Source: Thermasporomyces composti (GTDB lineage Bacteria; Actinomycetota; Actinomycetes; Propionibacteriales; Actinopolymorphaceae). From it: DNA of 64,000 nucleotides. A model generated the notes under the pieces. That model ran no database searches, had not been told where the DNA came from, and was given only the letters and a program-made list of their open reading frames with translations. A program made the position numbers and the translations under genes. Positions within the stretch are counted from its first letter, which is position 1. Each line of letters opens with the position of its first letter. The DNA is taken from positions 3,968,001 through 4,032,000 of the forward strand of contig NZ_QTUC01000001.1 in assembly GCF_003386795.1 (NCBI RefSeq), written 5' to 3'. Below are positions 42,030-50,303 of this stretch, in pieces.

Positions 42030-42371
42030 TTCACCACCGCGATGGCCGGGAAGCGCCAGGCCCCTCCCCCATCGGACTGCGCCGTATCCGGAAGCTGTGC
42101 AGGCGTCCACCGGCGAGAGGACTCAACGACGCGGCGAGGCTGGCCTGCAACAGGAGACCGGATCATCGGCATGATCCGACGAGGTGTCCGGTGCTGTTGC
42201 CTCGGCCACGCGTCTCCAGATGACGCAACGCCCGGATGACGATGGCCCCATCCACTGGGTCTCCTAGACTGTGCCGACCAAGCGTGGCGTCGTTGGAGGT
42301 CTCGAGGCGCGAACGGCGGCCGGGTCACTTCGCCTGCAGACCGACCTCCCTCACCCCCAAGGGAACGTTCC

Positions 42372-43106
42372 ATGGCAAGCAGCCTGACCCCCTCGCAGCG
42401 GCCAGTGGCATCGGCTCGGAACCGCTTGTGGCTGGTCGCGTACGGGCTGGTCATGCTCGCGCAACTGGCCCTCATCGTCTTCGGCTTGCCGCCGCAGTTC
42501 GCGTTCGTCTCGACGTGGCTTGTGGCTGCAGTGTTGGCCGTCTGGGTGTGGAGGGCGCGTGGGCCGGGGCTTCTGGTGGGAGCCCTGTTGCTCTGCTGGG
42601 TGGGAGACGTGCTGGGTAACCCGCGTCTGATCGGAATCGGCCCTTACGGACTGTTCTTGAGCGTCGCCGCGTTCGCTGCGGCGAACGTCGTCCTCGGCAT
42701 CCTCTTCGTGCGGAGCGGGGCGCTTGGCTTCATGCGCTCATCGGCTGACGGGGGCCGACGCTGGCAGGCCGCCATCGGTGTGCTGTACCTGGTGGTGTCG
42801 GCTGTTGCGCTGGCGGTCACGTGGAGCAATCTCGACCCCGCGCTTCGTCTACTCGGTCTCGTCTATCTGATGCTGCTCGTCGTGACGGCGACGACCGCGC
42901 TGATGCTGGACACATGGACCGGCGTCGGAGCGATGCTGTTCTTCGCATCCCACCTGATGGTGGTGTTGGAAGTGGGAGGTCGAGTCGACGGCACGGCGAC
43001 CCTGTTCCGTCTGTCGTTCTGGGTGTTGTACATGCTCGGCCTTCTCTTGATCGCCATTCGGATGGTCGAACGCGAGAGAGGCGAGCTGCGACCGGAAGCC
43101 GTGTGA
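42372..43106 (+). CDS. Lysoplasmalogenase-like (YhhN/TMEM86) membrane protein
   Basis: A 244-residue polytopic membrane protein with seven to eight hydrophobic helices. 'LLLCWVGDVLGNPRLIG' matches the conserved Gly-Asp region of the YhhN family, whose eukaryotic members hydrolyse the vinyl-ether bond of lysoplasmalogens. Activity of bacterial members is mostly untested. ATG 42372 follows 'aaggga'. It is the only intact gene in the tRNA-linked islet. Confidence 0.72.
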   Translation: MASSLTPSQRPVASARNRLWLVAYGLVMLAQLALIVFGLPPQFAFVSTWLVAAVLAVWVWRARGPGLLVGALLLCWVGDVLGNPRLIGIGPYGLFLSVAAFAAANVVLGILFVRSGALGFMRSSADGGRRWQAAIGVLYLVVSAVALAVTWSNLDPALRLLGLVYLMLLVVTATTALMLDTWTGVGAMLFFASHLMVVLEVGGRVDGTATLFRLSFWVLYMLGLLLIAIRMVERERGELRPEAV

Positions 43107-43238
43107 GTGGCAAGGGTTTGGGCCGTGCCTTGACGAGCCCCTCGGGGAGGCCCGGCCACCCAGGGCCCGACCGTCAACTACTGGACCGCTGGAAGACACC
43201 AGACGGCTGCGCGGCAGCCTGATCGTCCGGCCCGCAAG

Positions 43239-43253
43239 TCCGGCCAGCCCGAC
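43239..43253 (+). repeat. Putative attR, copy of the tRNA-Pro 3' end
   Basis: Identical over 15 bases to the tRNA-Pro 3' end; the four bases before it (caag versus caaa) differ once. The flanking 43107-43335 stretch contains no gene. Confidence 0.6.
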
Positions 43254-43335
43254 CGGCCTAGAACGTGGTATCGATGGATGGCGCATCGGTCGACTTGTTG
43301 CGCGGAGATCTCAGCGAGAGTCAGCGGATGGCCAG

Positions 43336-44160
43336 CTACTCGTCGCTCGGCGTGGTGAGGCGGGCTAGCAGCTCGGCGGTGACGGCGCTGAGCCTGCGGG
43401 CAGCCGCAGGATCCAGGGTGGGACTGGACAGTGGCACAGGCCTGCCTCGGTCGCACGCGGTCAACGCGGCGGTCGGCGGATGGTCGATCCACTCAACAAT
43501 GGGGGCGATGGACTTCTCGACCGGTCGCGCGAACGCCGCCGCCGCTCTGATCACCATCCGCAGCAGCGGGGGCAGCGGAGTCAGGTCGCCGCTCTTGGTG
43601 AAGCCTGGGTGGTAGAGGACGTATCGGGAACGCGAGCCGGAGTTCTCGGCGAAGTCAACCCCGAGCAGGTCGTTGGCGCGACCCGCCTGAAGCTGTGCGT
43701 CGATCATGCGGTAGCGGGACGTCAGTTGCAGGTCGTCCCAGTGGATCGTGCCTCTGGTGATGCCCACACCGGCGACATTGATGATCACTGGATGGTCCGC
43801 GCGGTCGAGTTCCTCCCGAAGCCCGTGGCAGAGCAGGTACCGGCTCAGGTAGTAGAGGGCGAACGTCTGCTCCAGCCCTTCGGCGGTTTGGACCCGCCGA
43901 GGGGCCTGTCGGTTAGCGAACAGGGCCAGCGCGTCTATCGCCGGCCAGCGTTCCTTGATGATTCCGATCACTCTCCGGGTCTCCGCGACGGAGCTGAGAT
44001 CGGCCCGTACGAAGTGGACGCGTGTCGGCAAAGCCTCGATCGCTCGTCCCTTGTCGGGATTGCTTCCGATGGCGATGATGTCGTCGCCGCGGGCAAGCCG
44101 GGCTTGCAGCAACGCCCGTCCCATCCCGTCGGTGCCACCACTGATGACCGTGACGGGCAC
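43336..44160 (-). CDS. Short-chain dehydrogenase/reductase-like protein with altered active site
   Basis: A 274-residue Rossmann protein of the SDR superfamily: cofactor loop 'TVISGGTDGMGRALLQARLA' in place of TGxxxGIG, 'VHFVRADLSSVAETRRVIGI', 'INVAGVGITRG'. Where YxxxK is expected before 'AND', the sequence is 'DAQLQAGRANDLLGVDFAEN', with Tyr and Lys replaced (Q and G). A classical SDR reaction is therefore unlikely; it may bind NAD(P) as a sensor or NmrA-like protein. GTG 44160 follows 'aggaggaggtcga'. It is divergent from an HxlR regulator that probably controls it. Confidence 0.82.
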   Translation of the reverse strand: MPVTVISGGTDGMGRALLQARLARGDDIIAIGSNPDKGRAIEALPTRVHFVRADLSSVAETRRVIGIIKERWPAIDALALFANRQAPRRVQTAEGLEQTFALYYLSRYLLCHGLREELDRADHPVIINVAGVGITRGTIHWDDLQLTSRYRMIDAQLQAGRANDLLGVDFAENSGSRSRYVLYHPGFTKSGDLTPLPPLLRMVIRAAAAFARPVEKSIAPIVEWIDHPPTAALTACDRGRPVPLSSPTLDPAAARRLSAVTAELLARLTTPSDE

Positions 44161-44253
44161 TCGACCTCCTCCTACGATGGCCATGCCGCGATCGGACTCC
44201 GACCAGTGACCATCATCGATCGAGTACGGGGCCCGGGGAAAGAAGGCAGTTGA

Positions 44254-44676
44254 ATGTCCCCTGCGAACACCGATGTTCCTTCCATGGTGGCCAGTTACCT
44301 GCCGACTCCAGTCTCGGTGGAGGAGTACGACCGCTGCCCGGTCACGGACGTTCTACGGTTGGTCGGTGACCGCTGGTCGCTCCTCGTCCTGGCACTGTTG
44401 GGCAGACGAGCCCACCGCTACAACGAGCTGCACCGAAGCATCGAGGGCATCAGCCAGCGGATGCTGACCCGTACGCTGCGCAACCTGGAAGCCAGGGGAC
44501 TGGTTCAGCGAACGGTGTACGCGACCACGCCGCCGAGTGTCGAGTACCGGCTCACATCACTCGGCGCAGGCTTGCTGACGCCGCTGTCCGCGTTGGCCGA
44601 CTGGGCGGTGCGGCATGAGCGGGAGCTGACGGAAGCCCGCCGGCTCGGGGCTCTTCACGCCCCAGCTGGTGATTAG
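44254..44676 (+). CDS. HxlR family transcriptional regulator
   Basis: A 140-residue winged-helix regulator: 'CPVTDVLRLVGDRWSLLVLA', 'NELHRSIEGISQRMLTRTLR', 'EARGLVQRTVYATTPPSVEY'. One Cys (in 'DRCPVTD') sits at the usual redox/electrophile-sensing position of the family. It is divergently placed against the SDR-like gene (93-base gap). The start ATG 44254 has 'aagaaggc' upstream. Confidence 0.9.
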   Translation: MSPANTDVPSMVASYLPTPVSVEEYDRCPVTDVLRLVGDRWSLLVLALLGRRAHRYNELHRSIEGISQRMLTRTLRNLEARGLVQRTVYATTPPSVEYRLTSLGAGLLTPLSALADWAVRHERELTEARRLGALHAPAGD

Positions 44677-44804
44677 GTGAGACGGCGGCGGACTCGACGC
44701 TCACCGCGTTGGCGGCTGCCGCGCCGTGGGGGTGCATCTGAGGCAACCTCTCCTTACGGCCATGTGCTCGGCTCGGTGGCGAGTCGCTTGCGCCTGCCGC
44801 AAGC

Positions 44805-45251
44805 TCACTGTCCAGCCGAGGAGGCGTCGTACTTCTCGCGATGTGCGAGCACCTCGTCCATGTGCGCCTCGGCCCACTCCTTGAGGCCGCGCATCACCTC
44901 GAGGAGGGACAGACCGAGCTCGGTCAGCTCGTAGGTGACCGTGACCGGCACTGTCGGGGTCACGGTACGAGTGATCAGTCCGTCACGCTCCAGGGAGCGC
45001 AGCGTCTGGGTGAGCATCTTCTGGCTGACTCCGGCCAGCCGGCGGGACAGCTCCGAGTAGCGCAGCGGTCGTGGCGCGCCGACGCAACCGACCCCCGGAG
45101 ACGGGCCGTCGCTCCCCAGCGCCGCCAGGATCAGCGCGACCCACTTGTTCGAGATCCTCTCGAGCAGCTGGCGGCTGGGGCAGCCCGCCAGGAACGCGTC
45201 GTACGCCACCTTCGCCTGCGCTCGCTTCTGGGCCGCCGTCATCGTGGGCAT
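44805..45251 (-). CDS. HxlR family transcriptional regulator
   Basis: A 148-residue winged-helix regulator: '[20 protein letters not shown]', '[20 protein letters not shown]', '[20 protein letters not shown]', with the sensing Cys in 'AGCPSRQ'. ATG 45251 is preceded by 'aaggagcaggcg'. It is divergent from the quinone oxidoreductase gene, a frequent HxlR target, across a gap carrying a perfect palindrome. It is convergent with the other HxlR gene (128-base gap, nothing seen). Confidence 0.9.
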   Translation of the reverse strand: MPTMTAAQKRAQAKVAYDAFLAGCPSRQLLERISNKWVALILAALGSDGPSPGVGCVGAPRPLRYSELSRRLAGVSQKMLTQTLRSLERDGLITRTVTPTVPVTVTYELTELGLSLLEVMRGLKEWAEAHMDEVLAHREKYDASSAGQ

Positions 45252-45281
45252 CGCCTGCTCCTTTTCCGCACCGCGGTGAGA

Positions 45282-45301
45282 TACGCACTTCGAAGTGCGT
45301 A
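45282..45301. promoter_or_regulatory. Probable HxlR operator (perfect 20-bp palindrome)
   Basis: The sequence 'tacgcacttcgaagtgcgta' is an exact inverted repeat midway between the divergent hxlR-like gene and the oxidoreductase. A further half site (gtacttc) follows directly. HxlR proteins bind such short dyads as dimers, so this is the likely joint operator for both genes. Confidence 0.72.
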
Positions 45302-45373
45302 CTTCCCGCTGGAAAGTTACCCCTCCATCGTGGTGTTTGACCCGCGCTGGAAACAACCACGAGGAGCGAAACC

Positions 45374-46303
45374 ATGGGCGGTCCCACCTTCCGTGCCGCT
45401 GTCGTCCGCACGCCGAGCGGACCTGACTCGATCGAGATCATCGAGGTACCGGTCGTCGAGCCCGGACCTGGCGAGGTTCGGGTGCGGATCCACGCCGCGG
45501 GGGTCAACCCCGTCGACCTCGCGGTCGCGAACGGCGTCTTCCACGCCATGGGAGTGGTCAACCAACCCGAGCACACCGGTCTGGGCTGGGATTTCGCTGG
45601 TACCGTCGCCGCCGCCGGACCGGGCGTGGATCTGGCTGTCGGCACCCGGGTCGCCGGCCTCATCAACGGCCTCGACCGCGCCGTCGGCACGTACGCCGAG
45701 CAGATCGTCGTGGCCGCCGCTGACGTCGCCGTCGTCCCTGACGGTCTGGACTTGGCGACCGCGGCCACGGTGCCGCTCAACGGGTTGGCGGCCGCGCAGA
45801 TCGTCGACCTCCTCGGTGACGCGCCCACGGGCGGTCACGCCGACCGCAACCGACTGTTGGTGACGGGGGCAGCCGGTGCGGTTGGCGGGTATGTCACCGT
45901 GCTCGCGCACGAGCACGGGTGGCGGGTGACCGGCCTGGCGAGAGCGCAGGATGAGGACTTTGTCCGAAGCCTCGGCGCGGACTTCACCACGGTCGCCGAG
46001 CCGGGCTGGGACGCGGTCGCCGACTGTGCGGCGCTGCGGGAGCAGGGCCTGGCACTCGTTCGCGACGGTGGGATCTTCGTCGGCGTACGGCCGAACGCCG
46101 GGCCGACCGCGGAGCGCGGAGTCACCGTGGCGGCCGTCGTCACGAGGCCGGACGGCGTCCGACTTCGGGAGCTCTTGACCCGCGTGGCGTCAGGCGAGCT
46201 GCCGGCCCGTGTCCACGCGGTCGTGCCGCTGGACCGGGTCGCGGATGCCCATCGCGCGATGGCCAAGGGCGGAGTGCGCGGACGCTATGTGCTCAAACCC
46301 TGA
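45374..46303 (+). CDS. NADP-dependent quinone oxidoreductase (zinc-free MDR)
   Basis: A 309-residue medium-chain dehydrogenase/reductase of the quinone oxidoreductase type: GroES-like half '[20 protein letters not shown]', '[20 protein letters not shown]'; cofactor half '[20 protein letters not shown]'. No zinc ligands are seen. It would reduce quinones or enals with NADPH, consistent with control by an electrophile-sensing HxlR regulator. ATG 45374 follows 'acgaggagcg'. Confidence 0.9.
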   Translation: MGGPTFRAAVVRTPSGPDSIEIIEVPVVEPGPGEVRVRIHAAGVNPVDLAVANGVFHAMGVVNQPEHTGLGWDFAGTVAAAGPGVDLAVGTRVAGLINGLDRAVGTYAEQIVVAAADVAVVPDGLDLATAATVPLNGLAAAQIVDLLGDAPTGGHADRNRLLVTGAAGAVGGYVTVLAHEHGWRVTGLARAQDEDFVRSLGADFTTVAEPGWDAVADCAALREQGLALVRDGGIFVGVRPNAGPTAERGVTVAAVVTRPDGVRLRELLTRVASGELPARVHAVVPLDRVADAHRAMAKGGVRGRYVLKP

Positions 46304-46308
46304 GGGTT

Positions 46309-46338
46309 GGGCCGGCGCGGGGCTCACCGCGCCGGCCC
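46309..46338 (+). terminator. Strong hairpin, probable terminator of the oxidoreductase gene
   Basis: Arm 'gggccggcgcgg' (46309-46320) pairs perfectly with 'ccgcgccggccc' (46327-46338) around a six-base loop, starting six bases after the stop codon. There is no T run after it, as is common for actinobacterial hairpin terminators. Confidence 0.7.
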
Positions 46339-46457
46339 GGCCACTCTCGGCGGGCGACGGCCTGCGCGAGCGCGTGCACGGTCCCTGTGGCGCTGTCGTT
46401 GATGCCTGCGACCGACGCCAGGTCCCGTCACTGATCAGGGCGGACTGAAATAGTTAC

Positions 46458-46475
46458 GCGCATAACGTTATGTGC
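46458..46475. promoter_or_regulatory. Probable MarR operator
   Basis: The near-perfect dyad 'gcgcataacgttatgtgc' (one mismatched pair) lies 22 bases before the MarR-fusion start, and an overlapping second dyad, gttacgcgcataac, extends it upstream to 46453. MarR proteins typically repress their own genes from such sites. Confidence 0.6.
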
Positions 46476-46496
46476 CTCTGTCGAGGAGAGGGCCTC

Positions 46497-47462
46497 ATGG
46501 ACTTCGAGTCCGCCGACGCCATCAACCAGGCCATCCGCTTGTTGAGCCTGCGCCACCGGGCCAGGGCGGCCGCACTGCTGGCCCCCTTGGGCCTGCACCC
46601 CGGCCAGGAGGTGCTCCTACTCCAGCTGGCCCGGACCGGCCCGATGATCCAGGCGGAGCACAGCGAGGCACTCGGCTGCGAGCCGCCAAGCGTCACCCTC
46701 ATGACCCGCAAGCTCGAGGCCACAGGGCACGTCCGCCGGAGGCCCGCCCCGTCCGACAAGCGCGCAAGCATCGTCGAACTCACCGACAGCGGCAAGGCTT
46801 TGGCCGAGCGGGTCAAGCGGCTCTGGTGCGCCCTGGCGGAGGAGACGGTGGCCGGACTGCCCCAGGAGACGGCTGCCGCGCTTCCCAGTCTTCTCAACGC
46901 CCTGACTGTCAACGTCGACACCAGACAGCCACGCCACCCCCAGCACCGCCGGCGCGGTCTGACCGCTGAACGGCTTCCCGCCGGGCAGGTCGGCATCGCG
47001 TCGACCGGGGAGTATGAGCCGAGTCCGTCTGGCTGGGTCCGCGATCACGTCGAGCAGATCATGCGTACCGGCACGACCGAGGGCGTCACGATCAAAGGAC
47101 GACCCATCGTGTTGATGACCTACCGCGGCGCCAAGACCGGCAAGGTCCGCAAGGCTCCGGTGATGCGTGTCGAGCACGAGGGTCGCTACGCGGCGGTCGC
47201 GTCCAAAGGCGGCGCGCCAACCAACCCACAGTGGTACGCCTGTCTGCTCGCCAATCCGGTTGTCGAGCTTCAAGACGGCACGGTGACCCGGACCTACCGC
47301 GCTCGCGAGGTGTGGGGCGAGGAGAAAGCCGAGTGGTGGCGCCGAGCCGTGGACGCGTACCCGGACTACGCCGACTACCAGCGCAAGACCACGCGCCAGA
47401 TACCCGTCTTCGTGCTCGAGCCCATCAGCGCGGACACGGGTTCCGACCGCTCCGACGGCTAG
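46497..47462 (+). CDS. MarR regulator fused to a deazaflavin (F420)-dependent nitroreductase-like domain
   Basis: A 321-residue single reading frame. Residues 1-140 are a MarR winged-helix domain ('[20 protein letters not shown]', wing '[14 protein letters not shown]'). After a basic, Pro/Arg-rich linker (141-168), residues 170-321 are a split-barrel protein of the DDN family: '[20 protein letters not shown]', '[20 protein letters not shown]', '[19 protein letters not shown]'. DDN proteins reduce quinones and nitroimidazoles with F420H2. These two proteins are normally separate genes. ATG 46497 follows 'cgaggagag'. The fusion could couple cofactor or substrate state to repression. Confidence 0.9.
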   Translation: MDFESADAINQAIRLLSLRHRARAAALLAPLGLHPGQEVLLLQLARTGPMIQAEHSEALGCEPPSVTLMTRKLEATGHVRRRPAPSDKRASIVELTDSGKALAERVKRLWCALAEETVAGLPQETAAALPSLLNALTVNVDTRQPRHPQHRRRGLTAERLPAGQVGIASTGEYEPSPSGWVRDHVEQIMRTGTTEGVTIKGRPIVLMTYRGAKTGKVRKAPVMRVEHEGRYAAVASKGGAPTNPQWYACLLANPVVELQDGTVTRTYRAREVWGEEKAEWWRRAVDAYPDYADYQRKTTRQIPVFVLEPISADTGSDRSDG

Positions 47463-47631
47463 TTGCCGCCGCTGACCTCGAGCAGGCGGGTCGTCGGCAG
47501 GCCACGTGCTGGCGGGCCCCACGTGGATGCGGTCGTGCGCGGCATCGGGCCACCCAGGACGCGTCCAGCCGCTGGGAGATGATCGGTGGAGGCTCTGACG
47601 GTTGCGGCGTCTTCCACTGGAGGGGCGACCG

Positions 47632-48125
47632 GGCCAGACCCGAGCGTGGCCTTGCCGTCATCGGAGTTGAACTCGGCGCCAACCTGGCGCCATCGCTCGC
47701 AAGCGACTGGCCGGTCTCCCCGACAGCGACCTGCTGCGCCCGGGTGGTGCGTGGTCGTCGCCGGATGTGTGCGGGCGCAGCCCGCGGACGCGGAACCTTT
47801 CTGGACCGACGTGCAGGACGACTACCGGGCGGTGGGCTACGAGGGCGGCCCGCCGCCACCTCCCGAGCAGACGGTCCGCGGCCCCTTCCGCCGGAGGTGC
47901 TGAGCCTCTTCGCGGAGTTGGCGAGCCGCCGCTCCCCGGTCGAACTCCGCTACAGCGCCGACGACTACCTCGCCAACCTCGCCACCCAGTCCGGCACCCG
48001 CGCGCTCGGCGAGGGCCGAAGCGCTGACTTCCTTGTCCGGGTGCGGAAACGGCTGGAGGCGCTCGGCTGGCCCCGACCTGACCGTCCACGTCGTCGGTCA
48101 GCTCACGGTGGACCGGTCGATCTGA
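47632..48125 (+). pseudogene. SAM-dependent methyltransferase, multiply frameshifted
   Basis: Pieces of one class I methyltransferase appear in order but in changing frames: 'RGLAVIGVELGANLA' (about 47650-47690), 'IARKRLAGLPDSDLLRPGGA' (about 47693-47752), 'PFWTDVQDDYRAVGYEGGPP' (about 47800-47860), 'LFAELASRRSPVELRYSADD' through 'ATQSGTRALGEGRSADFL' (47908-48040) and 'LTVHVVGQLTVDRSI' with TGA at 48123-48125. At least four frame changes and some deletion are needed. The 47463-47631 segment before it shows nothing recognisable. Confidence 0.75.
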
Positions 48126-48387
48126 CGACGTGACCGGTCGGTACGTCGATCCGTCCGCGCTCGGCGCCTTGGACTCCCCGCCGTCTGCGCTGGGCGTTCC
48201 GGAGCCGACGCTGTGGGGTCACAGGCTGGCTAACGTTGTCGCGGTCCGCGGCCGCTCGTCCGGAGCTGGTCGACCGGATCGCGAGAGCTCGCCACCAGGT
48301 CGTACGCACCGACGGCAGGGTTGGTTCGTACGAAGCAGGGAAGCCCCGTCAAGTCCCCAGACCGCCGAGACCGCGAAGACGCTGAGC
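48126..48387 (+). other. Region without a recognised gene
   Basis: About 260 bases between the methyltransferase remnant and the hydrolase. One forward frame reads 'ARPELVDRIARARHQVVRTD' (about 48255-48315), which looks like coding sequence, but it has no start, continues for only about 35 residues and matches no family I know. No terminator or promoter is evident. Confidence 0.4.
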
Positions 48388-49824
48388 ATGAGCCGACACG
48401 ACTTGCCCGCCAGCCCGCCGTCCGCCCAGGGCGTCGACGCGCATGGGATCCACGCCTTCCTCGACACGCTGGAAGCCGCCCCGGACATCGAGCCGCACAG
48501 CCTGATGATCCTGCGGCACGGCCACGTCGTCGCGGCCGGCTGGTGGTACCCGTACACCCCCGACCGGCTGCACCTGCTCTACTCGCTCAGCAAGAGCTTC
48601 ACGTCCACAGCCGCCGGGATCGCCATCGGGGAAGGCCTGGTGCGGCTCGACGACCCGGTGATCTCGTACTTCCCGGAGTTCGAGGCGGACATCACCGATC
48701 CGCGCAGCCGTGCCATGCTCGTGCGACACGTGGCGTCCATGGCCAGCGGCCACATGGAGGAGACCCTGCATCGCGCGATCGCCGTAGACCCGGACGAGAT
48801 CGTGCGAGGTTTCCTCCTCATCCCGCCCGACCGCGAGCCTGGCACCGTCTTCGCGTACAACCAGCCCGCGACGTACACGCTGGCCACGATCGTGCAGAAG
48901 GTGACCGGTCAGACACTCACCAACTACCTCCGGCCGCGGCTGTTCGATCCTCTCGGCATCGGTGAGGTGGCGTGGCAGCAGTACCCACCGGGTCGCGACA
49001 TGGGCTTCAGCGGCCTGCACGCCACCACGGACGCGGTCGCCCGTCTCGGCCAGCTCTACCTGCAGGACGGGGTCTGGCAGGGCAAGCGCCTGCTTCCGGA
49101 CGGCTGGGTGGCGGAGGCCACGCGGCCGCACATCGCCAATGCCGAGCAGTCGGAGAACCCGGACTGGCAACAGGGCTACGGATTCCAGTTCTGGATGGCG
49201 CGGCACGGCTACCGCGGCGACGGGGCGTACGGGCAGTTCTGCGTCGTCCTTCCCGAGCACGACGCGGTCATCGCCATGACATCGGCGACCGTGGCCATGC
49301 AGAGTGTGCTGGACGCGATGTGGGAGCACCTGCTGCCGGCGTTCGGCGACACGCCTCTCGCCGGCCGGGAGAAGGCCGACGGCGAGCTGGCGGAGCGGAT
49401 GTCAGCGCTCGTCCTTCCTCCGGCGCCCGGCGAGCCGGCACCGCTCACCGAGCCCGAAGCGTGGTCAGGCGCGGAGTTCACTCCCGACGGTGGTACCTGC
49501 GCCGATCAGCCGGGACTGACCCGGGTGGCGGTCGGCTGTGACGACGATGGCTGGTCCTTGTCGCTGATCGAAGACACGGATCGACTCGATCTGCGCGTGG
49601 GCGGGAGGACCGAATGGACCGTCGACCCCACGGCCTCGGTCCCGACGGCGGTGACCGGAGGCTGGACCGACCCGGACACGTTGGCCGTCGAGATCGTGTT
49701 CCTGGAAACGCCTCATCGGTTGGTCGTCCGCTGCTCTCTCGCACGGCGTACGTTCGAGGCGCGCTGGAAGACAGCTCCTCTGCGAGCGGAGACCCTCAGC
49801 TCTCTCCGTGCGCCGCGCGCGTGA
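48388..49824 (+). CDS. Serine beta-lactamase-like hydrolase (class C / esterase type)
   Basis: A 478-residue penicillin-binding-protein-like serine hydrolase without signal peptide. SxxK motif 'YSLSKSF' (Ser66, Lys69), a YxN-type region 'FAYNQPATYTL', and 'YGFQFWMARHGYRGDGAYGQ' before the expected third motif. The C-terminal roughly 130 residues form an extra beta-rich domain. Such proteins act as esterases, amidases or D-aminopeptidases in the cytoplasm. ATG 48388 is the first start that matches the family; its ribosome site is weak. Confidence 0.87.
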   Translation: MSRHDLPASPPSAQGVDAHGIHAFLDTLEAAPDIEPHSLMILRHGHVVAAGWWYPYTPDRLHLLYSLSKSFTSTAAGIAIGEGLVRLDDPVISYFPEFEADITDPRSRAMLVRHVASMASGHMEETLHRAIAVDPDEIVRGFLLIPPDREPGTVFAYNQPATYTLATIVQKVTGQTLTNYLRPRLFDPLGIGEVAWQQYPPGRDMGFSGLHATTDAVARLGQLYLQDGVWQGKRLLPDGWVAEATRPHIANAEQSENPDWQQGYGFQFWMARHGYRGDGAYGQFCVVLPEHDAVIAMTSATVAMQSVLDAMWEHLLPAFGDTPLAGREKADGELAERMSALVLPPAPGEPAPLTEPEAWSGAEFTPDGGTCADQPGLTRVAVGCDDDGWSLSLIEDTDRLDLRVGGRTEWTVDPTASVPTAVTGGWTDPDTLAVEIVFLETPHRLVVRCSLARRTFEARWKTAPLRAETLSSLRAPRA

Positions 49825-50066
49825 GGTGGACCTGAGCGCCGGGCCGTGTGTTGGGCGCGTGGGTGTGAGCGAGGGGACGATTCGTCGATTCGTCTCGGCT
49901 GAATAACGTCTTGGAGTCGACGGATCAGGCCCGGATTGCGTTCCAGAGATCGGGAACGTACGGTGCCAAGCGATCATTCCGCGACGGTGCGGTGACCGAG
50001 CTGTATCGAGCCATTCCAAGCGGGGGAGCGCGACGATGGCGACAGCGGCGGCCCAGGGGGGCGTCC

Positions 50067-50303
50067 GTGCGGTCGATCCGGGTCCTGGCGACCTTTGGCG
50101 GCTTCATCTGCGCGGTCATGCTCATCAAGGGGATCTACGCCCTGGTGAGCGAGGCGCCCGACACGTCGCCTGCCGCGCTCTTCTGCTTCGCTCTCAGTGT
50201 TGGTGTCGCTGTGGCGTTCAACGTGCTCCTCAACCACGACTCGGTGACGAGCTGGTGCGCCTCGGACCGGACGGCGGATGTGGAGTTCGCTGATAGCCAG
50301 TAG
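50067..50303 (+). CDS. Small membrane protein
   Basis: A 78-residue protein with two predicted membrane helices ('VLATFGGFICAVMLIKGIYA' and 'LFCFALSVGVAVAFNVLLN') and a short polar tail. GTG 50067 behind 'aggggggcg' is preferred; a TTG at 49911 would add 52 residues of atypical composition. Its end overlaps the start of the lipoprotein gene by 26 bases, so the two may be coupled. Function unknown. The 49825-50066 gap before it shows nothing recognisable. Confidence 0.55.
   Translation: MRSIRVLATFGGFICAVMLIKGIYALVSEAPDTSPAALFCFALSVGVAVAFNVLLNHDSVTSWCASDRTADVEFADSQ

Noticed and set aside
43480-44253. 257-codon plus-strand frame
   Set aside because: Mirror of the SDR-like gene, whose minus-strand reading shows a Rossmann fold and a ribosome site.
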